From Cellulomonas sp. PhB143 (GTDB lineage Bacteria; Actinomycetota; Actinomycetes; Actinomycetales; Cellulomonadaceae): a stretch of 64,000 nt of DNA. Of this stretch, positions 45,191 through 54,585 are shown piece by piece. The stretch covers positions 179,322-243,321 of the forward strand of contig NZ_RKIJ01000011.1 of the NCBI RefSeq assembly GCF_003752595.1. Reading direction: 5' to 3'. Every line of letters starts with the position of its first letter. Position 1 is the stretch's first letter. The translations under genes were made by a program, and so were the position numbers. The notes under the pieces are model-generated. The model worked only from the letters and a program-made list of their open reading frames with translations, had not been told where the DNA came from and did not search any database.

Positions 45191-46680
45191 TGGCGCGCGC
45201 ACTCGTCGCGGGCGTCGACAGCTCGACGCAGTCCTGCAAGATCGTCGTCCGCGACGCCGCGACCGGGGCGCTCGTGCGCTCCGGGGCGGCGTCGCACCCC
45301 GACGGGACGGAGGTCGACCCGGCCGCGTGGTGGGTGGCGTTCGGCGAGGCGGCGCGGGCCGCGGGCGGTCTGGACGACGTCGCGGCCCTCGCCGTGGGCG
45401 GCCAGCAGCACGGTCTGGTGGCGCTCGACGCGGACGGCGAGGTGATCCGTCCCGCGCTGCTGTGGAACGACACGCGGTCGGCAGGCGCCGCTCGCGACCT
45501 CGTGCGCGAGCTCGGGGAGACGGCCGGTGTGCCGGGCGCGAAGGCGTGGGCGGACGCCGTCGGCTCCGTGCCCGTCGCCTCGTTCACGGTGACCAAGCTG
45601 CGCTGGCTCGCGGACGCGGAACCGGAGAACGCCGCGCGCGTGGCCGCCGTGGCGCTGCCGCACGACTGGCTGACGTGGCGGATCGCCGGCTTCGGACCAC
45701 GCAGCGAGGGCCTGGAGCCGGACCTCTCGGCGCTGGTCACCGACCGGTCGGACGCCTCGGGGACCGGGTACTTCGACGCGTCCGCCGACGGCGGGGCCGG
45801 GGCATACCGGCGCGACCTCCTCGCGCTGGCGCTGCGGTGCGAGGCGTCCGCGGCCGACGGCCTCGTGCTGCCTCGGGTGCTCGGGCCGGGCGAGGCGGGC
45901 GGCCTCGCCGACCCGTCCGTGGCGGGCGCGGACATCGACGGCGGGGCGCTGCTCGCGCCCGGGGCCGGCGACAACGCGGGCGCCGCGCTCGGTCTGGGGC
46001 TCGGGGAGGGCGACGTCGCCGTCTCGATCGGGACGTCCGGCGTCGTCTCCGCGGTCGCCGAGCAGCAGAGCGCCGACGAGTCCGGGATGGTCACGGGCTT
46101 CGCCGACGCGACCGGCGCCTACCTGCCGCTCGCGTGCACGCTCAACGCGAGCCGGGTGCTCGACGCGGCCCGTGCCATCCTCGGGGTCGACCACGCCGGC
46201 CTGTCCCGGCTCGCGCTGCGCGCGCCCGCCGGCGCGGGCGGGCTCGTGCTCGTGCCGTACCTCGAGGGCGAGCGCACGCCGGACCGGCCCGAGGCGACCG
46301 GGACGCTGCACGGGCTGACGCTCGCGACGGCGACGCCCGAGCACGTCGCCCGCGCGCACGTCGAGGGCATGCTCTGCGGGCTCGCCGACGGGCTCGACGC
46401 GCTGCGCGATCAGGGGGTCGCGGTCGAGCGGCTCGTCCTGATCGGCGGCGGCGCCCAGTCGGAGGCCGTGCGGCAGATCGCGCCGCAGGTGCTCGGGATG
46501 CCCGTGACCGTCCCGGAGCCGGGGGAGTACGTGGCCGACGGCGCGGCCCGCCAGGCCGGGTGGGTGCTGTCGGGCGAGGACCGGGCGCCGGGGTGGTCGA
46601 CGTCGTCGGCCCGGGTCTACGAGGCGGACCCCGAGCCGGCGGTGCGCGAGCGCTACGCGGCGGTGCGCGACCTGGCCTGA
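45190..46680 (+). CDS. xylB: Xylulokinase
   Basis: A 496-aa FGGY-family kinase: the N-terminal [37 protein letters not shown] with the catalytic-side Asp, a [11 protein letters not shown] ATPase loop and [19 protein letters not shown] near the C-terminus. It phosphorylates xylulose to feed the pentose phosphate pathway. The ATG overlaps the xylA stop (TGATG) so the two are translationally coupled. A possible terminator follows. Confidence 0.95.
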   Translation: MARALVAGVDSSTQSCKIVVRDAATGALVRSGAASHPDGTEVDPAAWWVAFGEAARAAGGLDDVAALAVGGQQHGLVALDADGEVIRPALLWNDTRSAGAARDLVRELGETAGVPGAKAWADAVGSVPVASFTVTKLRWLADAEPENAARVAAVALPHDWLTWRIAGFGPRSEGLEPDLSALVTDRSDASGTGYFDASADGGAGAYRRDLLALALRCEASAADGLVLPRVLGPGEAGGLADPSVAGADIDGGALLAPGAGDNAGAALGLGLGEGDVAVSIGTSGVVSAVAEQQSADESGMVTGFADATGAYLPLACTLNASRVLDAARAILGVDHAGLSRLALRAPAGAGGLVLVPYLEGERTPDRPEATGTLHGLTLATATPEHVARAHVEGMLCGLADGLDALRDQGVAVERLVLIGGGAQSEAVRQIAPQVLGMPVTVPEPGEYVADGAARQAGWVLSGEDRAPGWSTSSARVYEADPEPAVRERYAAVRDLA

Positions 46681-46689
46681 TCCTGGGCC

Positions 46690-46712
46690 GAGCCGCCGCT
46701 CCGGCGGGGCTC
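46690..46712 (+). terminator. Weak terminator candidate after xylB
   Basis: GAGCCGCCG (46690-46698) pairs with CGGC-GG-GGCTC (46702-46712) with a two-base bulge and a 3-nt loop. It starts 9 nt after the xylB stop and has no T-tract. Confidence 0.4.
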
Positions 46713-46764
46713 CACCGGTCGAGCTGCCACCGCCGGGCTGCCACCGGTCGAGCTGCCACCGCCG
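46712..46764. repeat. Direct 24-bp repeat
   Basis: A 24-base unit (46712-46735) is repeated exactly at 46741-46764 with a 5-base spacer GGCTG. It contains CCACCGGTCGAGCTGCC. The second copy is also the left part of a long hairpin (see the next entry). Confidence 0.85.
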
Positions 46765-46825
46765 AGCGCGTCATGTGTGGGTCGGTTGGGCCGTCTCGGC
46801 CGACTGAGGACGCGCTCGGCGGTGG
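46756..46825. repeat. 17-bp perfect inverted repeat
   Basis: The left arm (46756-46772) and the right arm (46809-46825) are perfect complements over 17 bases (CCACCGCCGAGCGCGTC and its reverse complement), with a 36-nt loop. It separates xylB from the convergent trmL gene and may stop transcription from both sides. Confidence 0.85.
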
Positions 46826-46856
46826 GGCAGCGGCCCGCCGCCGTCAGACGCTGCCG

Positions 46857-47345
46857 TCAGACCCCGCCCGCGAACCCCGACTGGCGCCACGCCTCGTACG
46901 CCACGATCGACGCGCTGGACGTGAGGTTGAGCGAGCGGCGGCCGGAGAGCATCGGGATGCGCACCTGGTCGGTGATGCGCGGGTGCGCGAGCACCTCGGC
47001 GGGCAGGCCGGTCGGCTCGGGGCCGAACAGCAGCACGTCGTCGGGCCGGTAGACGACGTCCGCGTAGGACGTCGTGGCGTACACCGTGAACGCCAGCACC
47101 CGCGAGTCCGGCAGCGCCGCGAGCAGGGCGTCGAGGTCCGGGTGGACGACGACGGAGGCCAGGTCGTGGTAGTCGAGGCCGGCCCGCTTCAGCTTGGGTT
47201 CCGAGAGGTCGAAGCCGAGCGGTTCGACCAGGTGCAGCGTGCTGCCCGTGACCGCGGAGAGGCGGATGGCGTTGCCCGTGTTGCCCGCGATGCGCGGCTC
47301 GAAGAACGCCAGGTGCGGCACGGGCGTGGAGGGGTCGGGGCTCAC
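46857..47345 (-). CDS. trmL: tRNA (cytidine(34)-2'-O)-methyltransferase
   Basis: A 162-aa SPOUT-class methyltransferase. The sequence LAFFEPRIAGNTGNAIRLSAVTG is the substrate-side motif 1, DVLLFGPEPTGLPAEVL and IPMLSGRRSLNLTSSASIVAYEAWRQ are motifs 2 and 3 that form the SAM-binding trefoil knot. It modifies the wobble base of tRNA-Leu. The start is a GTG (47345) because homology begins a few residues later. Confidence 0.93.
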   Translation of the reverse strand: MSPDPSTPVPHLAFFEPRIAGNTGNAIRLSAVTGSTLHLVEPLGFDLSEPKLKRAGLDYHDLASVVVHPDLDALLAALPDSRVLAFTVYATTSYADVVYRPDDVLLFGPEPTGLPAEVLAHPRITDQVRIPMLSGRRSLNLTSSASIVAYEAWRQSGFAGGV

Positions 47346-47402
47346 GGCCTCATCCTCGCACCTCGCCCGGGGCCGCCTGTGCCCCCGCATGCCGGCCCGT
47401 AC

Positions 47403-47470
47403 CCCGCCGAGAAGTCGAATTCGGCCCCTGGATCCTTCGGATCAGGGGCCGAATTCGACTTCTCGGCGGG
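47403..47470. repeat. Very long hairpin between trmL and the deaminase gene
   Basis: The two arms (47403-47435 and 47439-47470) pair over 32 bp with one unpaired G and a 3-nt loop TTC. The arms contain GAAGTCGAATTCGGCCCC. Its 3' arm ends where a tandem repeat begins (47464-47532). It lies 57 nt upstream of the trmL start codon and downstream of the deaminase gene, so it may end the deaminase transcript. Confidence 0.85.
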
Positions 47471-47532
47471 TGGGTGCCCGGCGGGTGGGTGCGCCGGCGG
47501 GTGGGTGCCCCGGCGGGTGGGTGCCCCGGCGG
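47464..47532. repeat. G-rich tandem repeat
   Basis: About four units of CGGCGGGTGGGTG with 2-4 nt joining bases run up to the stop codon of the deaminase gene. Runs of GGG and GGGT repeat at short intervals, so the plus strand could form a G-quadruplex. The unit length (about 16 nt) and lack of unique spacers exclude a CRISPR. Confidence 0.8.
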
Positions 47533-47533
47533 C

Positions 47534-48901
47534 TCAGTCCGCCAGCCGCTGCAGCCGGCGCGAGACCCGCCGGTGGTCGGTCAGCGCGTCCCCGAGGCCG
47601 GCCAGCCGCGGCTCCCCGCCGTCGACGAGCACCTTCCCCGCGACGACCGTGGTCAGCGCGCGGGCGGGGCCGGTGCGCAGCCACGCCTCGACCGGGTCGG
47701 TGTGCGCCCCCGCGAGCGAGACCTCGTGCGCGTCCCACACCACGACGTCCGCCGACGCGCCGGGCCGCAGGTGGCCGATGTCGTCGCGGCCCAGGCAGCG
47801 GGCGGAGCCGCGGGTCGCCACGTCGAGCACCTCGCGGGCGTTCAGCGCCGTCGGCGTGCCCGGGCCCTGGCGGTAGCGCGAGAGGAGCAGCGCGGTGCGC
47901 GCCTCGAGCCACAGGGACGCGGCGTCGTTCGACGACGAGCCGTCGCAGCCGAGCCCCACGGGCAGCCCGGCCGCGCGCATCTCGGCCACCTTCGCGGTCC
48001 CGCCGGCCAGCATCATGTTCGAGCTCGGGCAGTGCGCGACGCCGACCCCGGCCGCGCCGAGGCGGACGATCTCGGCGTCGTCCGGGTAGACGCAGTGCGC
48101 GACCCACGAGCGGTCCGTCAGCCAGCCGACCTCCTCGAAATAGTCGACCGGACGCATGCCGTAGGTCTCGAGGCAGTACGCGTCCTCGTCGTGGTCCTCG
48201 GCGAGGTGCGTGTGCAGGCGCACGTCGAGGCGCTCGGCGAGCTGCGCCGTCTCGATCATCACGTCCTTCTGCACGGAGAACGGCGAGCACGGGGCGAGCG
48301 CCACCTGGATCATCGCGCCGGCGCCGCGCTCGTGGTACGTCGTCACGAGCCGCTCGCTGTCGGCGAGCACGGCGTCCTTGTCCTGCACGACGCTCGCCGG
48401 CGGCAGCCCGCCGTCCTCGACGCTGCGCGTCATCGACCCGCGCGTGGCGTGGAACCGGAACCCGATCTCCCGGGCGGCGCGGATCTGCGCGTCGATCAGC
48501 CGTGGCCGCGGGTGCACGTAGTGGTGGTCCATCGACGTGGTGCAGCCGCCCATGAGCAGCTCGGTCATCGCCAGGTACGACGAGACGTAGGTGGACTCCT
48601 CGTCGAGCCCGGCCCACACGGGGTAGAGCGTGGTGAGCCACTCGAACAGCGACCCGTCGGCCGACGGCGCGAACGCGCGCGTGAGGTTCTGGTACATGTG
48701 GTGGTGGGTGTTGATCAGGCCCGCCGTGACCAGGCGCCCGGCGGCGTCGATCGTGCGGCCGCCCTCGGCGAGCGGGGGCTCGGAGCCTCCGGGGCCGACG
48801 GCGGTGACCGTCCCGTCCGCGATCGCGACCCAGCCGTCGGCGATCTCGTACCCCGTGTCGACGACGAGGTGCGCGTGGGTGATGAGCAGGTGGTCCGTCA
48901 T
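47534..48901 (-). CDS. 8-oxoguanine deaminase-like amidohydrolase
   Basis: A 455-aa amidohydrolase. Metal-binding motifs are INTHHHMYQNLTRA, LHTHLAEDHDED (His) and GLGCDGSSSNDAASLWLEAR (Asp). The sequence FEWLTTLYPVW and TTSMDHHYVHPR are typical of the 8-oxoguanine deaminase/TrzN branch. It would deaminate an oxidised purine to a uric-acid product. The ATG at 48901 was chosen by homology. The gene is alone on its strand between trmL and pckG. Confidence 0.8.
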   Translation of the reverse strand: MTDHLLITHAHLVVDTGYEIADGWVAIADGTVTAVGPGGSEPPLAEGGRTIDAAGRLVTAGLINTHHHMYQNLTRAFAPSADGSLFEWLTTLYPVWAGLDEESTYVSSYLAMTELLMGGCTTSMDHHYVHPRPRLIDAQIRAAREIGFRFHATRGSMTRSVEDGGLPPASVVQDKDAVLADSERLVTTYHERGAGAMIQVALAPCSPFSVQKDVMIETAQLAERLDVRLHTHLAEDHDEDAYCLETYGMRPVDYFEEVGWLTDRSWVAHCVYPDDAEIVRLGAAGVGVAHCPSSNMMLAGGTAKVAEMRAAGLPVGLGCDGSSSNDAASLWLEARTALLLSRYRQGPGTPTALNAREVLDVATRGSARCLGRDDIGHLRPGASADVVVWDAHEVSLAGAHTDPVEAWLRTGPARALTTVVAGKVLVDGGEPRLAGLGDALTDHRRVSRRLQRLAD

Positions 48902-49070
48902 TGCCGTTCCTCCGTGGGTGCGGTGGCGACCAGGGGCGGGCGGCGCTCCCCGCGGGTGCGCCGCCCGGTGCCCTGTCCCGGCCACCCTCGGTGGGTGGCC
49001 GGATCGTCACCGCCCGGAGGCGGACGGGCCCGGAACCTTCGATCGCCGATCGATGGTGGGTCCGGTGATG

Positions 49071-51023
49071 CTACCTCGCGCTCAGGTCGGCGCGCAGGTC
49101 GGCGCGCAGCCGCTGGAGGCGGTCGCGCAGGGCGTCGGGGACCCGGTCGCCGAACTGGTCGAAGAACTCCTCGGTGAGGTCGGCCTCGGCCAGCCACGGC
49201 CCGGGCGCCACGTCGAGCAGGGCGTCGAGGGCGCCGTCGGGCAGGTCGAGCCCGACGACGTCGAGCGCGCCCTCGGCGGGGACGAACCCGACGGGCGTGC
49301 GCACGGCCCCGCGGTCGGTGCGCAGGCGGCGCGAGCGGTCGACCTGGTCGGCGATCCACGCGACGACCCGCGCGTTCTCGCCGAACCCGGGCCACAGGAA
49401 GGAGCCGTCCTCGCCCTTGCGGAACCAGTTGACCTGGAAGATCTTCGGCCGGCGCGCGGGGTCGAGCGAGGCGCCGACGCGCAGCCAGTGCGCCCAGTGG
49501 TCGGCCATGTCGTAGCCGCAGAACGGCAGCATCGCGAAGGGGTCGCGGCGCAGCTCGCCGACGGCGCCCTCGGCCGCGGCCGTCCGCTCGGACGAGATCG
49601 TGGCGCCCATGAAGACCCCGTGCGCCCAGTCGAACGCCTGGGCGACGAGCGGGACGTTCGTCGCGCGACGGCCGCCGAAGACGATCGCGTCGATCGGCAC
49701 GCCCGCCGGGTCCTCCCAGGTGTCGGCCATGGTCGGGCACTGCGCCGCGGCCACGGTGAAGCGGGAGTTCGGGTGGGCGGCGGGGCGCCCGGCGGCGCCG
49801 TCCGCCGGCGTCCAGTCCTGCCCGCGCCAGTCGGTCAGGTGCGCGGGCGCGGTGTCGGTCAGGCCCTCCCACCACACGTCGCCGTCGTCCGTCAGCGCGA
49901 CGTTGGTGAAGATGGTGTCGCGGGCGAACGTCGCGACGGCGTTCGGGTTGGTCGTCTCGCCGGTGCCGGGCGCGACCCCGAAGAAGCCCGCCTCGGGGTT
50001 GATGGCGCGCAGGCTGCCGTCGGCGCCGGGGCGCATCCAGGCGATGTCGTCGCCGATGGTCTCCACCGTCCAGCCGGGCAGCGTCGGGCGCAGCATGGCG
50101 AGGTTCGTCTTGCCGCACGCGGACGGGAACGCCGCGGCGAGGTGGTAGGCGCGCCCGGCGGGGGACGTCGCCCGGACGATGAGCATGTGCTCGGCGAGCC
50201 AGCCCTCGTCGCGACCGATGACGGACGCGATCCGCAGGGCGAAGCACTTCTTGCCGAGCAGCGCGTTGCCGCCGTACCCGGAACCGTAGGACCAGATCTC
50301 ACGGCTCTCGGGGAAGTGGACGACGTACTTGGTCGCGTTGCAGGGCCAGGCGACATCGTCCGCATCGTCCTCCAGCGGCGCGCCGACGGAGTGCACCGCG
50401 GGGACGTAGGGCGCCCCGGCGTCGACCAGGTCCATGACGTCGCTGCCGATGCGGGTCATGGTGCCCATGGAGACGACGACGTACGGCGAGTCCGTGATCT
50501 CGATGCCGATCTGCGACAGGGGGCCGCCGACCGGCCCCATCGAGAACGGCACGACGTACATGGTCCGGCCGCGCATCGAGCCGGCGAACACGTCACGGAG
50601 CTCGGCGCGCATCTCGCCCGGGTCGGCCCAGTTGTTCGTCGGGCCGGCGTCGGCCTGCTGCTCGGAGCAGATGAAGGTGCGCGACTCGACGCGGGCGACG
50701 TCGTCCGGGTCCGAGCGGGCGAGGTAGCTGCCGGGCCGCAGCTCCGGGTCCAGGGGCAGGAGGGTCCCGCTCTCGACCATGAGCTCCAGCAGCCCGCGGC
50801 GCTCCTCCTCGGAGCCGTCGCACCAGACGACGCGGTCGGGCTCGGTGAGGTCGGCGACGCTGCGCACCCACTCGGTCGCGCGGACGGCGCCGGACGCCCG
50901 GAACGCGCTCTCGGGGTCGAGGACGGGGTCGACGCCGCCGCGGGGCTCGCGGTAGTCCGACGGGGCGGGCTCCGTCGTCCCGTGGGGCAGTCGCGTGCGG
51001 CGGGGGTTCGCGCTGACGGTCAT
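49071..51023 (-). CDS. pckG: Phosphoenolpyruvate carboxykinase (GTP)
   Basis: A 650-aa GTP-dependent PEPCK that converts oxaloacetate to PEP in gluconeogenesis. P-loop [13 protein letters not shown] (with the active-site Cys), the kinase-2 motif IGDDIAWMR, and [16 protein letters not shown] are present. The N-terminus is about 30 residues longer than in most PckG proteins (proline/arginine-rich), and ATG 51023 is the only plausible start in that area. It is divergent from the RamB-type regulator, which fits control of acetate/gluconeogenic genes. Confidence 0.95.
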   Translation of the reverse strand: MTVSANPRRTRLPHGTTEPAPSDYREPRGGVDPVLDPESAFRASGAVRATEWVRSVADLTEPDRVVWCDGSEEERRGLLELMVESGTLLPLDPELRPGSYLARSDPDDVARVESRTFICSEQQADAGPTNNWADPGEMRAELRDVFAGSMRGRTMYVVPFSMGPVGGPLSQIGIEITDSPYVVVSMGTMTRIGSDVMDLVDAGAPYVPAVHSVGAPLEDDADDVAWPCNATKYVVHFPESREIWSYGSGYGGNALLGKKCFALRIASVIGRDEGWLAEHMLIVRATSPAGRAYHLAAAFPSACGKTNLAMLRPTLPGWTVETIGDDIAWMRPGADGSLRAINPEAGFFGVAPGTGETTNPNAVATFARDTIFTNVALTDDGDVWWEGLTDTAPAHLTDWRGQDWTPADGAAGRPAAHPNSRFTVAAAQCPTMADTWEDPAGVPIDAIVFGGRRATNVPLVAQAFDWAHGVFMGATISSERTAAAEGAVGELRRDPFAMLPFCGYDMADHWAHWLRVGASLDPARRPKIFQVNWFRKGEDGSFLWPGFGENARVVAWIADQVDRSRRLRTDRGAVRTPVGFVPAEGALDVVGLDLPDGALDALLDVAPGPWLAEADLTEEFFDQFGDRVPDALRDRLQRLRADLRADLSAR

Positions 51024-51120
51024 CGGGTCCTCCGGGGCTGAGCAGTGGTCGGCTGGTGTCTCGACTCTGCCCCGCAACCACCGCCACTTCACCGCTCTCG
51101 GGCTGTGAAGAATCGCTGAT

Positions 51121-51137
51121 CTTCACGTATCGTGAAG
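51121..51137. promoter_or_regulatory. Operator candidate before the RamB-like gene
   Basis: CTTCAC (51121-51126) and GTGAAG (51132-51137) form a perfect 6-bp dyad with a 5-nt spacer (GTATC), ending 2 nt before the regulator's ATG. TGAAG and CTTCA half-sites also occur just upstream (51107-51123). It lies in the divergent region with pckG. Confidence 0.65.
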
Positions 51138-51139
51138 CG

Positions 51140-52639
51140 ATGCCCCGTGATCCGCGTCACGATCCTTCTGCCCCTGCGCCGCAGGGCACGGACCTCGTCA
51201 CCCTCGGGCGCCGCGTGCGCCACTTCCGCACCGCCGCCGGGCTGACCCTCGACGCGCTCGGCGCCGCCGTCGGGGTCGCGCCGAGCCTGCTGTCGATGAT
51301 CGAGAACGGCCGCCGCGAACCGCGCCTGTCCCTGCTCCAGCAGGTGGCCTCCGCGCTCGGCGTCACGGTCGCCGACCTCCTGGCCGACGCGGCCCCGTCG
51401 CGCCGCGCGGGGCTCGAGATCGAGCTCGACCGCGCGCAGCGGGGCCCGCTCTACGCGACCCTCGGGCTCCCGGCCGTGCGGGCGAGCGGCCGGCTCCCGC
51501 TGCCCGTGCTGGAGAACCTCGTCGGCCTGCACCGGGAGCTGACCCGCCGCGCGACGGAGGCGGTGGCCACGCCCGAGGAGGCGCGGCGCGCCAACACCGA
51601 GCTCCGCCTCGAGCGGCAGGCGCGCGACAACTACCTGCCCGAGATCGAGCGGCTCGCCGAGCGGATGACGCGCGCGGCCGGCTACGGGGTCGGCCCGCTC
51701 ACCCACCGCACCGTCGCGCGGATGGCCGAGCAGCTCGGCTTCACGATCCTGCACGTCGACGACCTGCCCCACTCGACGCGCACCGTCACCGACCTCCACC
51801 ACGGCCGCATCTACCTCCCGCCCGCCTCGATCCCGGGCGGTCACGGCCTGCGCTCGCTCGCCCTGCAGGCGATCGCGCACCGGGTGCTCGACCACCGGCG
51901 GCCCGCGTCGTACGCCGAGTTCCTGCGCCAGCGCGTCGAGATCACCTACTTCGCCGCCTGCTGCCTGATCCCCGAGCGGGCGGCGGTCGAGTTCCTCGGG
52001 CAGCGCAAGAAGGCGAAGGACCTCGCGGTCGAGGACCTGCGCGACGCGTTCGGCGTCACCCACGAGGCCGCGGCGCAGCGCTTCACGAACCTCGCGACGG
52101 CGCACCTCGGCATCCCCGTGCACTTCCTGCGCGTGGCCGACGACGGCGCGCTGTTCCGCGCCTACGCCAACGACGGCCTCGTGCTCCCCGCGGACGTGAC
52201 GGGCGCCATCGAGGGCCAGCTCGTGTGCCGGCGGTGGGCGGCGCGGGAGGCCCTCGAGCGCCGCGACCGCGCGACGGAGTCCTACCAGTACACCGACACC
52301 CCCGCGGGCACCTTCTGGTGCTCGACGCAGACGGGGACGACGGCGGGGGGCGAGTTCTCCATCACCGTGGGCGTGCCGTTCTCGTCCGCCACGTGGTTCC
52401 GCGGCCGCGAGACCCGCGTGCGCAAGGTCTCCACGTGCCCGGACGAGGCGTGCTGCCGGCGCCCGGAGGAGGTCGCGTCGACGCGCTGGGAGGGCGCGGC
52501 GTGGCCGAGCGCCCGCATGCACCAGCAGGTCCTGGCGGCCCTGCCGCGCGGGGCGTTCCCGGGAGTCGACGACGCCGAGGTGTACGCGTTCCTGGAGCGG
52601 CACGCGCCGGAGCCCGGGGCGCCGGGTCGCGCCGGGTGA
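51140..52639 (+). CDS. XRE-family regulator, RamB-like (short-chain acyl-CoA regulator)
   Basis: A 499-aa transcription factor with an N-terminal HTH (VRHFRTAAGLTLDALGAAVGVAPSLLSMIENGRREP, about residues 25-60) and an IrrE-type segment (LQAIAHRVLDHRR and CLIPERAAVEFLGQRKKAKDLAVEDLRDAFGVTHEAAAQRF). The C-terminus has FGVTHEAAAQRFTNL and a Cys-containing DUF2083 end (STCPDEACCRRPEEV). This is the layout of RamB, which controls acetate and propionate metabolism. It shares a promoter region with pckG, and its stop overlaps the phosphopantetheinyl transferase start. Confidence 0.87.
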   Translation: MPRDPRHDPSAPAPQGTDLVTLGRRVRHFRTAAGLTLDALGAAVGVAPSLLSMIENGRREPRLSLLQQVASALGVTVADLLADAAPSRRAGLEIELDRAQRGPLYATLGLPAVRASGRLPLPVLENLVGLHRELTRRATEAVATPEEARRANTELRLERQARDNYLPEIERLAERMTRAAGYGVGPLTHRTVARMAEQLGFTILHVDDLPHSTRTVTDLHHGRIYLPPASIPGGHGLRSLALQAIAHRVLDHRRPASYAEFLRQRVEITYFAACCLIPERAAVEFLGQRKKAKDLAVEDLRDAFGVTHEAAAQRFTNLATAHLGIPVHFLRVADDGALFRAYANDGLVLPADVTGAIEGQLVCRRWAAREALERRDRATESYQYTDTPAGTFWCSTQTGTTAGGEFSITVGVPFSSATWFRGRETRVRKVSTCPDEACCRRPEEVASTRWEGAAWPSARMHQQVLAALPRGAFPGVDDAEVYAFLERHAPEPGAPGRAG

Positions 52640-53235
52640 GCGTCCTGCTCGTGCGCACCGCGCCGCTGCCCGCCGGGCCGCGTGCCCCCGGCTACCCGGC
52701 TGCGCGGGACGCGCTGCTGCGCGAGGCGCTCGCGGCAGCGGGGCTCCGGCTCGGCGCCGGCGACGTCGCCCTGGCGCGCCGGTGCGCCACCTGCGGTGGC
52801 ACCGACCACGGCAAGCCCGAGGTCGTCGCGGCCCTCGCCCGGGGCCGGCACGTGAGCGTCGCGCACACCGCCACCCGGCTGGCGGTCGCGGTGGCGGACG
52901 GCCCGTGCGGGGTGGACGTCGAGGACGTCGCCGCCGTCGGGCGGGCACCCGTCGCGCCGGTGCTGCTCGCTCCGCGGGAGCGGGTCGGCGGCGGGCCGCC
53001 GGACGCCGAGGACCTCGCGCGCACCTGGGTGCGCAAGGAGGCGCTGCTCAAGGCGACCGGTCACGGCCTCGCGGTGGAGCCTGCCGACCTGGTGCTCGGC
53101 CCGCCGGGCGCGCCGCCGCGCGTCGTGCGCTGGCGCGGGCCCGGGCGGACGCCGCGCCCGGCGGGGTGGTCCGAGCAGGTCCTGACGGGCCCGGTGCGCG
53201 CTGTGCTCACGGCCGTCGTCCTGCGCGCCCCCTGA
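52636..53235 (+). CDS. 4'-phosphopantetheinyl transferase superfamily protein
   Basis: A 199-aa Sfp/Gsp-type transferase that moves the 4'-phosphopantetheine arm from CoA to a carrier-protein serine. The magnesium motif is CGVDVEDV (D-x-E), the second motif WVRKEALLKATGHGL is intact, and HVSVAHTATRLAVAVAD precedes them. It is a short, possibly minimal Sfp enzyme. It starts with GTG overlapping the RamB-like stop. Its 3' end overlaps the end of the M1 peptidase gene on the other strand by 29 nt. The NRPS-like gene close by has a thiolation domain that needs it. Confidence 0.88.
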   Translation: MSVLLVRTAPLPAGPRAPGYPAARDALLREALAAAGLRLGAGDVALARRCATCGGTDHGKPEVVAALARGRHVSVAHTATRLAVAVADGPCGVDVEDVAAVGRAPVAPVLLAPRERVGGGPPDAEDLARTWVRKEALLKATGHGLAVEPADLVLGPPGAPPRVVRWRGPGRTPRPAGWSEQVLTGPVRAVLTAVVLRAP

Positions 53236-54574
53236 TCGAGCGGCGTGCTGCGTCCCGCGCCGGGAGACCGGGCAGCGCGGTCTCGTCCAGCCACCGGTCC
53301 AGCAGGTCGTCCGCCGCGCCCGCCGGGGACCCGGCGGCACCGGCGCTCTCCCGGACCAGGGCGCGCAGGTCGTCCGTGGTGGCGTGCCCGTGGCGGTGGC
53401 GCTCCGTCCACGTCCGCAGCAGGGCGAAGAACGCGTCGTCGCCGAGGGTCAGCCGCAGGGTGTGCAGGGTCAGGGCGCCGCGCTTGTAGACCCGGTCGTC
53501 GAACATCAGCTCCGGCCCGGGGTCGCTCAGCACGAGGTCCTGCGGCAGCTGGGCCAGGCGGGTGTGGTGCTCGTGCGCGAGGTCGTCGGCGTCGGGACCG
53601 CCCGAGGCCTCGGCCCACAGCCACTCGGCGTAGCACGCGAAGCCCTCGTTGAGCCAGATGTCGCGCCACGTGCGCACCGAGACGCTGTTGCCGAACCACT
53701 GGTGCGCCAGCTCGTGCGCCACGAGCCGGTCCGAGCCGCGGCTGCCGTCCAGGTGGTTGGCGCCGAAGACGGACGCGCCGTGGGCCTCGAGGGGGATCTC
53801 GAGGTCGTCCGGCGTGACGACGACGGTGTAGGAGGCGAAGGGGTACGGGCCGAACAGGTCCTCGAAGAGCCCGAACAGCTCGTCGTGCCGGTCGAGGTCG
53901 TGGGCGACGTCGTCGGCGGCGTCGGCGGTCCGCGCGACGTGCGCGTGCCGGCCGAGGCGCCCGGTGTCGTACGGGCCGACCTGCACGGTGGCCAGGTACG
54001 TGCACATCGGCTCGGTGCGCTCGAAGGTCCAGGTGCGGGTCGAGGCCCGGCGCGTCACGCGGTGCACCGGCGCGTTGGCGACCACCGTGTACGGGGAGTC
54101 GGTCGTGATCGTCAGGTCGTAGGTGGCCTTGTAGCCCGGGTGGTCGTTGCACGGGAACCAGGTCGGTGCGCCGGTGGGCTGCCCCGCGACCAGGACGCCC
54201 GCGCTGAGCTCCTCCCACCCGACGTCGCCCCACGGGCCGCCGGCGGGGGACGGGTTGCCCGCGTAGCTGACCTCCACCGTCGCGGTGCCCCCGGCCTCGA
54301 GCGGCCGCGGCGTGCGCACGCGCAGGCCGTGCCGCTTCTGGGCGTACCGGACGCGCTCGCCGTCCACCTCCACGCGCGAGACCCGGAGCCCGACGAGGTC
54401 CAGGTGCACGTCCTCGAGCCGCTCCAGCGCCCGGACGTCGAGCGTCGCGACGCCCTCGAGCCGGTTCGGCTCGACGCGGTAGCGCAGCCGGAGCCCGTAG
54501 TGGTCGACGACGAAGTCCCGCGCCCCGTGGTGCGGGACGTACGGGTCCGGGGCGGTGGCGCGGCTGGGCAGCAT
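53207..54574 (-). CDS. M1-family zinc aminopeptidase
   Basis: A 455-aa metallopeptidase of the aminopeptidase N family, without the C-terminal helical domain of the long forms. The zinc site is VAHELAHQWFGNSV with a following WLNEGFACYAEW (HExxH-x18-E), and a GAMEN-like exopeptidase motif appears as EAHGASVFGANH. No signal peptide is evident. It starts 11 nt after the stop of the NRPS-like gene on the same strand, so it is expressed with it. In epsilon-polylysine producers a zinc aminopeptidase degrades the polymer, so a linked role is plausible. Confidence 0.9.
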   Translation of the reverse strand: MLPSRATAPDPYVPHHGARDFVVDHYGLRLRYRVEPNRLEGVATLDVRALERLEDVHLDLVGLRVSRVEVDGERVRYAQKRHGLRVRTPRPLEAGGTATVEVSYAGNPSPAGGPWGDVGWEELSAGVLVAGQPTGAPTWFPCNDHPGYKATYDLTITTDSPYTVVANAPVHRVTRRASTRTWTFERTEPMCTYLATVQVGPYDTGRLGRHAHVARTADAADDVAHDLDRHDELFGLFEDLFGPYPFASYTVVVTPDDLEIPLEAHGASVFGANHLDGSRGSDRLVAHELAHQWFGNSVSVRTWRDIWLNEGFACYAEWLWAEASGGPDADDLAHEHHTRLAQLPQDLVLSDPGPELMFDDRVYKRGALTLHTLRLTLGDDAFFALLRTWTERHRHGHATTDDLRALVRESAGAAGSPAGAADDLLDRWLDETALPGLPARDAARRSIRGRAGRRP

Positions 54575-54585
54575 GACGCGTGAGC

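Noticed and set aside
47464-47532. CRISPR array
   Set aside because: The units are about 16 nt with no unique spacers; it is a simple G-rich tandem repeat.
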